64,000 nt of DNA from Chryseobacterium tructae. GTDB taxonomy: Bacteria > Bacteroidota > Bacteroidia > Flavobacteriales > Weeksellaceae. The stretch is from assembly GCF_030409875.1 (NCBI RefSeq), contig NZ_JAUFQR010000001.1, forward strand, positions 4,464,001-4,528,000, written 5' to 3'. Below, one piece after another: positions 34,398 through 44,102 of this stretch. Under the pieces are notes generated by a model. That model searched no databases, was not told where the DNA came from, and worked only from the letters and a program-made list of their open reading frames with translations. Each line of letters begins with the position of its first letter. Position 1 is the first letter of the stretch. The position numbers and the translations under genes were made by a program.

Positions 34398-34636
34398 TAC
34401 TTTTTTCTGCAAAGCAACGGGATCTGGAGAAGAAGGCTGTTAACTGAGTTTTAATTATTCTTTACGCTTTTTTTAAACATATGTTTAACATAAAATTTTA
34501 TAAAGTTTTAAGGTAAAAGGACATTAAATACTTTGTCATTTCCAGAAAACGTACCTTATTAAAACTAGAATCTATGCTTATGGTAAAATCTGGTAATAAC
34601 TGTAATCAATTACAGTAAAAAAGAATTATTTATTGA

Positions 34637-35455
34637 TTATTTTCTTGTGGCATAAATCATTTCCAGCCCATTAACAGAACCAGCAGAAAGTACTTTAAAT
34701 CCAAAAGGCAACAAGTCCTCTTTTAACTGATCTATTGTATAGGGATCATGTAGTTCTATAATGATATTGTCTACTTTTCTAAGCCATTCATTATTATCCT
34801 TTAAAAGGAACTGTTCTAACCCTTCAATATCTATTTTCAATAAATCAATATGAGCTATTCCCAACGTATTCATATAAGTGCTCATACTGTATGCCTTTAC
34901 CGGATTCCCTTTTTCTACCACTGCATCTGAAATTCTAAAGTTATAGGATAAATCAGGGGAAGAAAGAAATACAGTTCCGTCTTTGGTGTCAATAGCAGCA
35001 TGTTCAGCAATGATATTCTTTGAGAAAGAGATATTTTTCTTCAAAATTTTATAGTTCTCTTCTTCAGCTTCAAGGGCATATATTTTGGCATCAGGATACT
35101 GTAGGGCAAAAAATACAGATGTTAATCCTACATTCGCACCCAGATCTACTATAATGCTTTGATCCGATGTAAAAAGTTCTTTCGGAATCTGATACATTTT
35201 TCTCCAAAAAATCTCATAAAATATATCAAAATCTCCTGAGTACGTCCTGATATGAATGGGAATATTTCTTTCTGATAAAACAAGATTATATGCGATAACA
35301 TCTTTATTCTCTTTTCCAAAAAAGTTATTTTTTTTAAACTCTGTACTGTATTTTTTAGAGTTTTTTATAAATGCTACTGCTTGAGAGAAAGAAGGGCTAA
35401 TCTTAAAACAAAAGATAGCCTTAGAAAGAATTGTACTTAGTTTATTGATAAACAT
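34637..35455 (-). CDS. FkbM-family methyltransferase
   Basis: Protein of 272 residues. SAM-binding motif IIVDLGANVGLTSVFFA near 104-120, acidic end of strand two IYALEAEEENY near 127-137, and the FkbM hallmark HIDLLKIDIEGLEQFLL near 196-212. Such enzymes O-methylate sugars or polyketides, often surface glycans. No glycan cluster is adjacent, so the substrate cannot be inferred. Confidence 0.88.
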   Translation of the reverse strand: MFINKLSTILSKAIFCFKISPSFSQAVAFIKNSKKYSTEFKKNNFFGKENKDVIAYNLVLSERNIPIHIRTYSGDFDIFYEIFWRKMYQIPKELFTSDQSIIVDLGANVGLTSVFFALQYPDAKIYALEAEEENYKILKKNISFSKNIIAEHAAIDTKDGTVFLSSPDLSYNFRISDAVVEKGNPVKAYSMSTYMNTLGIAHIDLLKIDIEGLEQFLLKDNNEWLRKVDNIIIELHDPYTIDQLKEDLLPFGFKVLSAGSVNGLEMIYATRK

Positions 35456-35689
35456 AATTTAGATATTGCCGGTTTAAATTGATAAAATCAATGTCTGAAA
35501 AAAACAATGTAAACCATTATTTTCTGAAGTTCCGCAAATATAATCATTCATCCCCATATAAAAACAGAGTGTATAAGTAATGTTTGATCTATCTAACCAA
35601 AATTCATCATAAGAAAATGAAGATTATCTCAAACCAGAAATGAAATTTATTATTACTATGTCTAATTTAATAAGCAAAAGGTATAAATA
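35456..35689. other. Intergenic region, nothing recognised
   Basis: AT-rich spacer upstream of the methyltransferase gene; no gene or repeat seen. Confidence 0.4.
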
Positions 35690-35717
35690 AAAAAAAGCAC
35701 TCTAATTGAGTGCTTTT
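35690..35717 (-). terminator. Terminator of tRNA-Met
   Basis: Hairpin AAAAGCACTC/GAGTGCTTTT followed on the minus strand by a T run, three bases after the tRNA 3' end. Confidence 0.85.
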
Positions 35718-35720
35718 CTG

Positions 35721-35794
35721 TGGTCCCACCTGGGCTCGAACCAGGGACCACCTGATTATGAGTCAGGTGCTCTAACCAACTGAGCTATAGGACC
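35721..35794 (-). tRNA. tRNA-Met(CAT), elongator type
   Basis: Acceptor GGTCCTA/TGGGACC, anticodon stem CCTGA/TCAGG with loop CTCATAA, T-loop TTCGAGC, discriminator A. GC-rich and canonical, unlike the array tRNAs. CAT could also be modified to read AUA (Ile2), but the body looks like Met. Confidence 0.9.
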
Positions 35795-35856
35795 TCAAAA
35801 CTTGGTTAAATTTTGTGTTTGCAAAAATAGTAAAATTTCTTTCACTACAAAATTTT

Positions 35857-36255
35857 TTATTGCTTTTCTTGGCAAAGTTCTACCAGCACACCGTTTGTGG
35901 ACTTCGGATGAAGGAATACAACTAATTTGTTATCAGCACCTTCTTTCGGTTCTTCAGAGATAAATTGAAATCCTTCTTTTTTTAATCTTTTTACTTCTTC
36001 CAGAATATTTTCGACTCCAAATGCCAAATGATGGATGCCTTCGCCCTTCTTTTCAATAAATTTTGAGATCGGACTTTCAGGATTACTGGCTTCTAAAAGT
36101 TCGATTTTGCTTTCTCCGGTTTCATAGAAAGAAGTTACCACCCCTTCCCTTTCCACTGTTTCTTTTTTATAGGATTCTTTTCCTAACAATTTAGCAAAAA
36201 GCTCATCAGATACTCCCAAAGACTTTACTGCAATACCAATATGTTCTAGCTTCAT
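35857..36255 (-). CDS. mce: Methylmalonyl-CoA epimerase
   Basis: Protein of 132 residues, VOC fold: start KLEHIGIAVKSLGVSDELF, middle EGIHHLAFGVENILEEV near 72-88 and end FLHPKSTNGVLVELCQE. Metal ligands would be H4, H76 and E127, as in the epimerase that interconverts R and S methylmalonyl-CoA in propionate metabolism. A single gene divergent from rbfA. Confidence 0.88.
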   Translation of the reverse strand: MKLEHIGIAVKSLGVSDELFAKLLGKESYKKETVEREGVVTSFYETGESKIELLEASNPESPISKFIEKKGEGIHHLAFGVENILEEVKRLKKEGFQFISEEPKEGADNKLVVFLHPKSTNGVLVELCQEKQ

Positions 36256-36348
36256 AAATACTAATAAATATAATTAATTCGTAAATTTGATACTGTAGCT
36301 GAATTTCAAAGTATCAATTCAAACAAAAGTACTAAATTTGCATAAATT

Positions 36349-36708
36349 ATGGAAAGTAACAGACAAAGAAAAGTAGCACAGATTATTCAGGAGGACTTCG
36401 CAGAACTTTTCCGCAAACAGGCTTCTGAGAGCAAGCAAAGTATATTAGTATCCGTTTCAGATGTAAAAGTAACAGCTGATTTGGGTATCGCTAAAATTTA
36501 TTTGAGTATTTTCCCTCAGGAACACCGTACAGCGGTAATGAAGGAAATTGAAGAAAACAAACCTCAATACAGAAATTTTATCGGCCAGAAAATGGCAAAA
36601 CAGGTACGTATCATTCCTCAGCTTAATTTTTATTTAGACACAGCTCTAGATGACGTTGAAAAATTGGAAAGAGAATTAAGAGGCGAAGGCGATAATCCTG
36701 TTTTATAG
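36349..36708 (+). CDS. rbfA: 30S ribosome-binding factor A
   Basis: Protein of 119 residues with the KH-like RbfA fold: RQRKVAQIIQEDFAELF at the start, VSDVKVTADLGIAKIYLSIF in the middle, MAKQVRIIPQLNFYLD and the end LDDVEKLERELR. Helps mature the 16S rRNA 5' end and 30S subunit. Three bases separate its stop from the TTG start of the FtsX-like gene, so the two are coupled. Confidence 0.95.
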   Translation: MESNRQRKVAQIIQEDFAELFRKQASESKQSILVSVSDVKVTADLGIAKIYLSIFPQEHRTAVMKEIEENKPQYRNFIGQKMAKQVRIIPQLNFYLDTALDDVEKLERELRGEGDNPVL

Positions 36709-36711
36709 ATC

Positions 36712-37916
36712 TTGAAGAATATTGCATTTTACATAGCATCCAGATACCTTTTGGCAAAAAAAGGCAGTACCGCTGTAACCTTTATTACATGGCTCTCAGT
36801 AGGTGCCATGACGGTTGCTGTGACTGCAATGTTCGTCATTATTTCAGTTTTCTCAGGACTTGAAGACCTAAACAAAGATTTAATATCCAATCTTCATGCT
36901 GATTTGACGCTAAAAAGCGCATCAGGTAAAACCATTAAAAACCTGGATCAGGTGAATAAGGTTTTAAGAAGCAATAAAGAAATCGGTAGCTATTCCCGTA
37001 TTATTGAAGAAAAGGTCTATATCAGCTTTAATGGAAAAGGTGATATTGCTTATTTACGGGGTGTAGATTCTGCCTATACAAAGGTAAATCCTATCAACAA
37101 AGATATTTTCTATGGAACTTACCCAAGTTTCAAATATTCCAATGAGGTATTGATGGAAAATAGTCTTGATAACAGATTATCTATCCCGGTAGACTCTTCC
37201 AATCATTATGCAACGGTATTTATGCCGAAGCCAGGAACGGGAATCATCAGTAAAGAAGAAGATATTTATAATAAAAGAGATATTCTGGTAACAGGAGTTT
37301 CCCTGGAAAAGACCAGATGGATAATTATATCATCTCTCCTATTGAACTTGCGGAAGAATTATTAACTCTCCCGAAAAATTCAGCTTACCAGATTGTTATT
37401 AAATTAAAAAATCCTGAAAATGCTGATGCTGTAAAACAAAGTTTACTTTCTTCTTTGGGTAAAAATGTTGAAATAAAAACCAAAGAGGAAGAAAATGCTG
37501 CTTTCTGGAAAATGATTAATACAGAAAAGATGTTCATCTATCTGATCTTTGCATTGGTTATTTTCATCACTACCTTTAATCTTGCAGGAGCTATCATTAT
37601 CTTGCAGCTTGATAAAAAAGCGCAGGCAAAATCTCTAATTTCATTAGGCTTTCCTTTAAGCCATCTGAGAATGACCTATTTCTATACCGGAATTCTCATT
37701 GTTATTTCCGGAGTTATTACCGGTTTAATCTTTGGAACCGCCTTATGCTACTTCCAGCTTTACACCGAATTCTTCAGAGCCAATGAAGTATTGCCGTTTC
37801 CAGTAAAAATTGTGGGTAAAAATTATCTTATCGTTGCTCTTACCGCATCCGTTTTTGGCATTGCCATTTCATGGTTCTTTTCAAAGATCAGCAAAGAGTA
37901 TATTACTAAAAATTAA
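36712..37916 (+). pseudogene. FtsX-like ABC transporter permease (LolC/E type), frameshifted
   Basis: Frames 36712-37365 and 37317-37916 form one permease of about 400 residues. At about 37306-37311 GAAAAGACC needs one more A, giving SLEKDQMDNYIISPIEL. The start is TTG at 36712, three bases after rbfA. An N-terminal membrane helix (GAMTVAVTAMFVIISVFSGL), a large periplasmic MacB-like domain and three C-terminal helices (MFIYLIFALVIFITTFNLA onward) match lipoprotein-release permeases. It would work with an ABC ATPase encoded elsewhere. The homopolymer loss suggests a sequencing error. Confidence 0.85.
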
Positions 37917-37964
37917 CACGTTTCAGTTTCGTTTTTTTGTACCTTTACGCCCCAATTTAAAAAA

Positions 37965-39766
37965 ATGAAACGAATTTTATCCTTTTTTTTATTAAGCTTT
38001 GCATTCCTTAATGCATTTGCACAGGCTCCAGCCGGTTATTATAATGGTACAGCCGGTTTAACAGGTGCCGCACTTAAAACAAAACTAAACCAGATTATTT
38101 CTGCGAATTATGTCACAAAGTCTTACAATGATCTTTTAACAGGATATGTACAAACTGATACTGACAATTTTTATGAACATGATGGGACTGTTCTTGATAT
38201 CTATTCTGAAAAGCCGTCTGCAGTAGATCCTTATGTATTCAATCATATTGCAGCAGACCAATGCGGAACTTATTCAAACGAAGGAGATTGTTACAACAGA
38301 GAACATATTGTTCCTCAAAGTCAGTTTTCTAAAGCATCACCAATGGTTTCTGACATTCACTTCATCCGCCCTACAGATGGCAAAGTAAATGGAATGAGAA
38401 GTAACCATCCATTTGGAAAAGTAGGCAATGCAACCTTCACATCTCAAAACGGATCCAAGCTAGGTAACTCAACTACACCAGGATATACAGGTACTGCATT
38501 TGAACCAATTGATTCTTTTAAAGGTGACGTAGCCAGAATGATTTTTTATTTTGTAACCAGATATGAATCACAATTACCTGGTTTTAAAGCACCTGCAAAC
38601 ACAGGAAATATGCTTGGATCGACTACTTTTCCTGGATTACAAACTTGGGCACGAGACCAATACCTTCTATGGAATGCTATGGATCCAGTATCTGATGAAG
38701 AAATCGCTAGAAACAATGCATCTCAGCAATATCAGGGAAACAGAAACCCATTCATTGATAACCCTGACTATGCCAATTTGATCTGGGGAACTCCAGTGAT
38801 AGACAATCAGGCTCCTACAGCACCTACCAATCTTATTGCTACCAATCCTTCAGCAACTACAATGGATTTAAGCTGGACAGCTGCAACTGATAATGTTGGA
38901 GTAACAGGTTATGATATTTATGTTGGTACAACATTAAAAACAAGCGTATCCGGAAATTCAGTAACTGCTACCGTAACAGGATTAGCTCCACTTACACCAT
39001 ATACTTTCTATGTAATCGCTAAAGATGCATTCGGAAATGCTTCACCACAAAGTAATATCGCCAATGGAACTACTCTGGACGGCCCTGTAGGAACCGGAAA
39101 TTGTGGTATAGAAGACTTTAACAGTATTCCCGGTTCAGACAACAGCTATACTGATAGAACATGGACTAATAATGGTATTACATGGACTTCAACAAGTACC
39201 AAGATTGATGAAAAGATCAATGCTACAAGAGCAATTACTTTTAGAAATGGAGAGCTTACAAGTTCTTCCATCTCTGGTGGTATTAAAAGCTTAACACTTA
39301 CCACTCAACGAAAATTATCAGGTTCAAATGGAAGTTTGAATATTTTCATCAATGGAAATAATGTAGGTACTATCCCGTATACTGCTACAGAAGTAACTAC
39401 AACGATTGATAACCTTAATATCAGTGGAAATATCATCATCAAAATTACCAGCACAACGTCTAACAGACCTACTCTTGACGATTTAAGCTGGACATGCTAC
39501 AGTGGATCATTAGCAACTACTGAAACCAAGAAAGACAAATCAGAATTCACAATCTATCCTAATCCGGTAAGAAACAATGAACTGTTGTAAAAGGTGAAAA
39601 CCTTAGCAAAATTTCAAAAGTTCAGATCTACGACCTTTCAGGAAAAGTGATTGAAACACTTGCTAATCCTTTCCAAAATTCAAATAAAATCAACCTTAAA
39701 GGCTTAGTGAAAGGAACTTACATCTTAAAAACAGATAATTTCTCTACAAAATTCATTGTAGAATAA
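37965..39766 (+). pseudogene. Secreted endonuclease I with fibronectin III domain and T9SS tail, frameshifted
   Basis: Signal peptide (LSFFLLSFAFLNAFAQ-like), endonuclease I domain with the catalytic motif CYNREHIVPQSQF near 109-121 and DIHFIRPTDGKVNGMRSNHP after it, an FN3 domain (APTAPTNLIATNPSATTMDL onward) near 284-370, a beta-rich domain, and a type IX secretion tail. The first frame ends at 39590 in YPNPVRNNEL; one extra T in GAACTGTTG near 39581 restores VVKGENLSKISKVQIYDLSG to a stop at 39766. A secreted non-specific nuclease; the break looks like a sequencing error. Confidence 0.88.
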
Positions 39767-39791
39767 TTATTATAAAATATTTCAAACTAAA

Positions 39792-39817
39792 GGCCGGATT
39801 TATCCGGTCTTTTTTTA
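39792..39817 (+). terminator. Terminator of the endonuclease gene
   Basis: GGCCGGAT/ATCCGGTC hairpin with loop TT and eight T. Confidence 0.9.
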
Positions 39818-39830
39818 TAATTTTGATCGT

Positions 39831-40559
39831 ATGGATTCCAATAAAAAATTAGGATTGATAGGTCGAAATATTTCCTATTCTTTTTCTAAAAAATTCTTCG
39901 AAAATAAGTTCCAAAAGCTTATGCTTAAAGGTTTCTCCTATGATATTTTTGATTTGAATGAAATCAATGAAGTAGAAAACCTTTTCTCATCACCCGAATT
40001 ATTAGGCTTCAATGTTACCATTCCTTATAAAGAGCAGATCATCAGTTATCTTGATGAATTAAGTGATGAGGCAGAAAAAATAGGGGCAGTCAATTGTGTT
40101 TTAATTCAAAACGGTAAAAAGACCGGATATAATACGGATGCTTTCGGTTTTGAAAAGACTCTGCTTCTTCATAAAAGACCATCACATGACAAAGCACTAA
40201 TCTTAGGGAACGGAGGAGCGGCAAAAGCTGTAAAATATGTTTTAGACAAACATAATATTCCCTCACAAACCATTTCAAGAAGCACGGAGATCAACTTTGA
40301 AAATCTCGATAAAGAAACCGTACAGAAACATCAGATTATTATTCAATGTACACCGGTAGGTACATTTCCAAATGTTGAAGACTGCCTGACTTTTCCTTTT
40401 GAGGCACTTTCTTCGGAACATTTGGTTATTGATTTAATTTATAATCCCAACTATACGCAATTTATCATCAATGCTTCCGAAAAAGGAGCAAAAACGGTAA
40501 ACGGTTATTATATGCTTGAACAGCAAGCAGAAAAAGCTTGGGAAATTTGGAATTTTTAA
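39831..40559 (+). CDS. aroE: Shikimate dehydrogenase
   Basis: Protein of 242 residues. Substrate-binding SYSFSKKFFENKF near 14-26, FNVTIPYKEQI near 62-72 with the catalytic lysine, YNTDAFGFE near 98-106 with the catalytic aspartate, and the NADP loop LILGNGGAAKAVKYVL near 122-137. Reduces 3-dehydroshikimate to shikimate in aromatic amino acid synthesis. Slightly shorter than the E. coli enzyme but complete. The gene starts inside the tail of the upstream terminator region, so it probably has its own promoter. Confidence 0.93.
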   Translation: MDSNKKLGLIGRNISYSFSKKFFENKFQKLMLKGFSYDIFDLNEINEVENLFSSPELLGFNVTIPYKEQIISYLDELSDEAEKIGAVNCVLIQNGKKTGYNTDAFGFEKTLLLHKRPSHDKALILGNGGAAKAVKYVLDKHNIPSQTISRSTEINFENLDKETVQKHQIIIQCTPVGTFPNVEDCLTFPFEALSSEHLVIDLIYNPNYTQFIINASEKGAKTVNGYYMLEQQAEKAWEIWNF

Positions 40560-40642
40560 AAAAAATAACATAAATTAGTACTTTAATTGGCCTTAAAGCT
40601 ATATTTAAAGGATATTAACGCCACTCACATAAAAGATTTGCT

Positions 40643-42445
40643 ATGACTACAGAAAACAATCTTTCTGAAAACGAAGAAAAGAAAAATCCTAACGAAGTAT
40701 CTCAGGAGACATCAGGAAACACTGTTGCTCATGATGCCCATTCCCACGAAGATGATGCTGAACACCTGGAAGAACATGAAGAAGTTGAAATATCTCTGGC
40801 CGATGCCCTGAAGGAAATGGAAAAACTCATCAATGCATCTGATGCGGGTGAGAATTCTAAAAAATTCAATCAGCTAAAAGAAAAAGCAAGTCACCACATC
40901 CATGATGAAGTAGAAGATAAAAAGCACGAGTTTGCAGAAGCCGGTAATGCTCCTGAAACGTTCAGTTATGAGCATCCATTACAAGCTAAGTTTTCTGCTT
41001 TGGTTAATATTTTCAGAGAAAAACACGATGCATTTCAGAAAGGACAGGAAGAAGAACAGAAGAAAAATCTGGAGCATCGTCAAAACATTATTGAAAGATT
41101 AAAGAATCTATATACCAATTCAGAACCTGGAACTAATCTTTTCAAATCCATTCGTGAGATCAAAGAAGAATGGTCAAGAGCCGGACAGGTTGCCAAATCT
41201 GAATTCAAGATTCTTAATAATAATTATTTTCACCACCTGAACCAGTTTTATCAAATGCTGGATCTGAATAAGGAATTTTTGGAGCAGGAATACAGTCATA
41301 ATCTTGAAAAAAGACAGCACATCATTGCCCGTGCTCAAGAGTTGGAAAATGAACCTGTTATTCAAAAGGCTTTAAACGAGCTTCAGTATCTTCATAAACT
41401 ATGGAAAGAAGAAGCAGAACCTGTAGCAGAAGAGTTTCGTGAAAAAACATGGGAAGAATTCAAAGAAATTTCCAATAAAATTCACGAAAGAAAATCTGAA
41501 CTTTCGGCATCCATTGAAAAAGAGCAAACAGCCAATCTTGAAAAGAAAAATGAGATTATCGCTGAAATTAAGAAGCTTTCAGAACCTTCTGAAACACCTA
41601 ATCACAACTATTGGCAGAATTCCATTAAAAGAGTGGAAGATTTACGTTCTGATTTCCTGAAAACAGGAAGTGTTCCTAGAAAACTGTCCAATCAAAACTG
41701 GAATGATTTCAAAACAACTCTAAGAGGATTTAATACAACAAAAAACAATTATTATAAATCCTTAAAAGGTTCTCAGCAGGCTAATCTGGAAGAAAAACTT
41801 AAATTGATTCAGACGGCTCAGGATAATCAGAGTAATGAAGAATGGGATATTGCTGTTCCATTGTTCAAAAAACTTCAGGAAGACTGGAAAAAAATTGGTC
41901 ACGTTCCAAAAAGTATGACCAATAAAATCTGGGATGAATTCCGTGATGCTTGTAATGCTTTCTTTAACAATTACAGAGAAAAGAGCAATACTTCTACAGA
42001 TAACTGGAAAGAAAATTATAAAAATAAAAAAGCTCTTCTTGAGGAATTGAAAACAGTTTCCAACGACGAAGGTAGCATCGAGAAGATCGAAGCCATCAAA
42101 ACAGCCTGGAATAATATTGGAAAAGTTCCAAGAGATAAAATTTCAATTAACTCTGAATTCAATAAGACTTTAAGAGAGAAACTGAAGATCAACAAGATCA
42201 ACGAACTTGAACTGAAAGAAGAAGGATTATCAGAAAACCAACTTACCGATAAAGCAAGAAAAATCAAAAATCAAATTTCTGATCTTGAAGGTGAAATCGT
42301 TAAGCTTGAAAATAACCTTTCATTCTTTAATAAGCCATCAAGAGAGAATCCTCTATTAAGAGATACTTATAATACGATTGATGAGAAAAAAGCTCATCTG
42401 GAAACTTTAAAGCAAAATCTCCACAACATTATTGCAGGAGAATAA
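40643..42445 (+). CDS. DUF349-domain coiled-coil protein
   Basis: Protein of 600 residues with several DUF349 repeats (for example REIKEEWSRAGQVAKSEFKI, KLQEDWKKIGHVPKSMTNK and AIKTAWNNIGKVPRDKI), each ending in a W-x-x-I/A-G-x-V-P motif. The first 100 residues are acidic and histidine-rich, the rest is helical and charged. Family members are cytoplasmic, of unknown biochemical role; conserved next to aroE in flavobacteria in my recollection. No transmembrane part. Confidence 0.88.
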   Translation: MTTENNLSENEEKKNPNEVSQETSGNTVAHDAHSHEDDAEHLEEHEEVEISLADALKEMEKLINASDAGENSKKFNQLKEKASHHIHDEVEDKKHEFAEAGNAPETFSYEHPLQAKFSALVNIFREKHDAFQKGQEEEQKKNLEHRQNIIERLKNLYTNSEPGTNLFKSIREIKEEWSRAGQVAKSEFKILNNNYFHHLNQFYQMLDLNKEFLEQEYSHNLEKRQHIIARAQELENEPVIQKALNELQYLHKLWKEEAEPVAEEFREKTWEEFKEISNKIHERKSELSASIEKEQTANLEKKNEIIAEIKKLSEPSETPNHNYWQNSIKRVEDLRSDFLKTGSVPRKLSNQNWNDFKTTLRGFNTTKNNYYKSLKGSQQANLEEKLKLIQTAQDNQSNEEWDIAVPLFKKLQEDWKKIGHVPKSMTNKIWDEFRDACNAFFNNYREKSNTSTDNWKENYKNKKALLEELKTVSNDEGSIEKIEAIKTAWNNIGKVPRDKISINSEFNKTLREKLKINKINELELKEEGLSENQLTDKARKIKNQISDLEGEIVKLENNLSFFNKPSRENPLLRDTYNTIDEKKAHLETLKQNLHNIIAGE

Positions 42446-42466
42446 ATTTTAATACAACACATAAGG

Positions 42467-42497
42467 GCGGAGCAAAGCAATTTGTCTTCGCTTTTTT
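42467..42497 (+). terminator. Weak intrinsic terminator after the DUF349 gene
   Basis: GCGGAG/CTTCGC stem with a 13-base loop and six T. Confidence 0.5.
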
Positions 42498-42509
42498 CTT
42501 TTTATCAAT

Positions 42510-43535
42510 ATGAATAACGACGAACTATATATTAAAAGATGCATTGAATTAGCTCAAAAGGCTATTGGCAAAACCTATCCTAATCCTCTCGTTGGAAGTG
42601 TAATTGTTCACAATGGAGAAATCATCGGTGAAGGTTATCATCATAAAGCAGGAGAAAATCATGCTGAGATCAATGCGATCAACTCTGTGAAAGACAAAAG
42701 CCTGATTCCTGAGTCAACGATCTATGTTTCGCTGGAACCATGTGCCCATTACGGTAAAACGCCCCCATGTGCTTTAAAAATTAAAGAACTTGGTTTTAAA
42801 AAAGTAGTTATTGGTGCTATGGATTCTCATGACAAAGTGAATGGAAAAGGAAAAAAAATTATTCAGGATGCAGGAATAGAAGCTGTTTCAGGGATTCTTG
42901 AGAAAGAATGCATTGAGCTAAACAAAAGATTCTTCACCTACCATGAAAAGAGAAGACCTTATATCATCCTGAAATGGGCAGAATCAGGTGATGGATTTTT
43001 AGATAAAGATTTTAAACCCACAGCTGTTTCAAATGCTCTGGTTAATCAGTTCGTTCACCAATTAAGAGCAAACGAGCATGCTATTTTAGTAGGCACACAA
43101 ACTGCTTTACATGACGATCCAAGTCTTACTGTCAGAAATGTTGAAGGCACAAACCCAATCAGAGTTTTAATTGATTTTGACTTAAAAGTTCCGAACGGCT
43201 TTAAAATCTACAACAGTGAAGCAAGAACATTGGTTTTAAATGCTGGAAAAGAAGGAAAAGAAGGTCATATAGAATTCATTACAATCAATAAAAACAACTT
43301 CTTGCCTGATTTGATGGAAGCTTTATACAAAGAACAGATTCAATCCATCATTATTGAAGGCGGCCGTTTCACTTTACAGCAATTCATTGATGCTGGTCTT
43401 TGGGATGAAGCCATTGTTATAAAAAATGAAAATCTAAAATTGGAGAATGGGACAAAAGCCCCGGAATTCAATCATATTCCTAGTAAAATAGAAAATTATA
43501 GAGATAATACCATTTCTTTTTTCAAATCAAAATAG
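42510..43535 (+). CDS. ribD: Bifunctional riboflavin biosynthesis deaminase/reductase
   Basis: Protein of 341 residues. The N-terminal deaminase has zinc motifs HAEINAI near 50-56 and LEPCAHYGKTPPCALKI near 74-90; the C-terminal reductase begins RRPYIILKWAESGDGFL near 147-163 and ends with IIIEGGRFTLQQFIDAGLWD. It carries out the second and third steps of riboflavin synthesis from GTP. Length and both domains are normal. Other rib genes are not in the window. Confidence 0.94.
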   Translation: MNNDELYIKRCIELAQKAIGKTYPNPLVGSVIVHNGEIIGEGYHHKAGENHAEINAINSVKDKSLIPESTIYVSLEPCAHYGKTPPCALKIKELGFKKVVIGAMDSHDKVNGKGKKIIQDAGIEAVSGILEKECIELNKRFFTYHEKRRPYIILKWAESGDGFLDKDFKPTAVSNALVNQFVHQLRANEHAILVGTQTALHDDPSLTVRNVEGTNPIRVLIDFDLKVPNGFKIYNSEARTLVLNAGKEGKEGHIEFITINKNNFLPDLMEALYKEQIQSIIIEGGRFTLQQFIDAGLWDEAIVIKNENLKLENGTKAPEFNHIPSKIENYRDNTISFFKSK

Positions 43536-43599
43536 AGCCACTTTATCACCGTTGAAAGAAATAATTTCTTACCTTAGTAATATCCAAAAAAATATTACC

Positions 43600-43764
43600 A
43601 TGAAAAATGTAAAGAAAATTTCAAGACAGAGTTTAAAAAAAGTAAAGGGAGGTATTGCTCCTGAATGTTGTTCATTTTACCCACCATCATTACAACACTG
43701 CTGTGCTACTCCTTCAAGCATGAGCTGCCCACCGCCTTGGGCAGATGGATCATTTCCATGCTAA
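43600..43764 (+). CDS. GG-leader bacteriocin-like peptide 1
   Basis: Peptide of 54 residues, ATG at 43600. Leader MKNVKKISRQSLKKVKGG with a double-glycine cut site, then a cysteine- and proline-rich core of 36 residues with six cysteines (GIAPECC..., HCCATPSSMSC and a final C). The TATTACCATGAAAAAT start region is repeated in front of the second peptide. Resembles small GG-leader peptides annotated as bacteriocin-like in Chryseobacterium. No modification enzyme or transporter is nearby. Confidence 0.7.
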   Translation: MKNVKKISRQSLKKVKGGIAPECCSFYPPSLQHCCATPSSMSCPPPWADGSFPC

Positions 43765-43805
43765 TATTATTATATTGAACAAATTAATCAAACAAAAATA
43801 TTACC

Positions 43806-43991
43806 ATGAAAAATTTAAGAAAATTATCCCGAATCGGGTTAAGAGCAATCCAAGGAGGCGCTGTTTTTGTAACCTGTACATTACCTAACGGACAATCTAC
43901 ACGATGCAGAGATAAGTGTCCAGAAGATTTTTGTGGCCCGACAAGCTATATGTGCTTGATTCCAATGGATCTTTGTGGAGACGGAATGTAA
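43806..43991 (+). CDS. GG-leader bacteriocin-like peptide 2
   Basis: Peptide of 61 residues. Leader MKNLRKLSRIGLRAIQGG, then a core with six cysteines (VTCTLPNG, TRCRDKCPEDFCG, MCLIPMDLCG). The leader matches peptide 1 but the core is unrelated, as expected for a paralogous precursor family. Shared terminator downstream at 44014-44054, so peptides 1 and 2 form one transcript. Confidence 0.7.
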   Translation: MKNLRKLSRIGLRAIQGGAVFVTCTLPNGQSTRCRDKCPEDFCGPTSYMCLIPMDLCGDGM

Positions 43992-44013
43992 GAGTTAATA
44001 TTACATTCAAAAA

Positions 44014-44054
44014 AAAAGATATATGCCATCAAAATTTGATGGCATATATCTTTT
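44014..44054. terminator. Perfect 20-pair terminator after the peptide genes
   Basis: AAAAGATATATGCCATCAAA pairs exactly with its complement ending CATATATCTTTT. Confidence 0.85.
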
Positions 44055-44102
44055 GAGCGTAATTTGTCAATACTTTTATTAGTTTTGTAAAAAACTAATA
44101 AT

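Noticed and set aside
43552..43764. Longer 70-residue version of GG peptide 1
   Set aside because: The extra start is TTG and the extension is not leader-like; the ATG at 43600 matches the start context of peptide 2.
43600..43991. A complete RiPP biosynthetic cluster
   Set aside because: No modification enzyme, protease or transporter lies next to the precursors (neighbours are ribD and a T9SS propeller protein).
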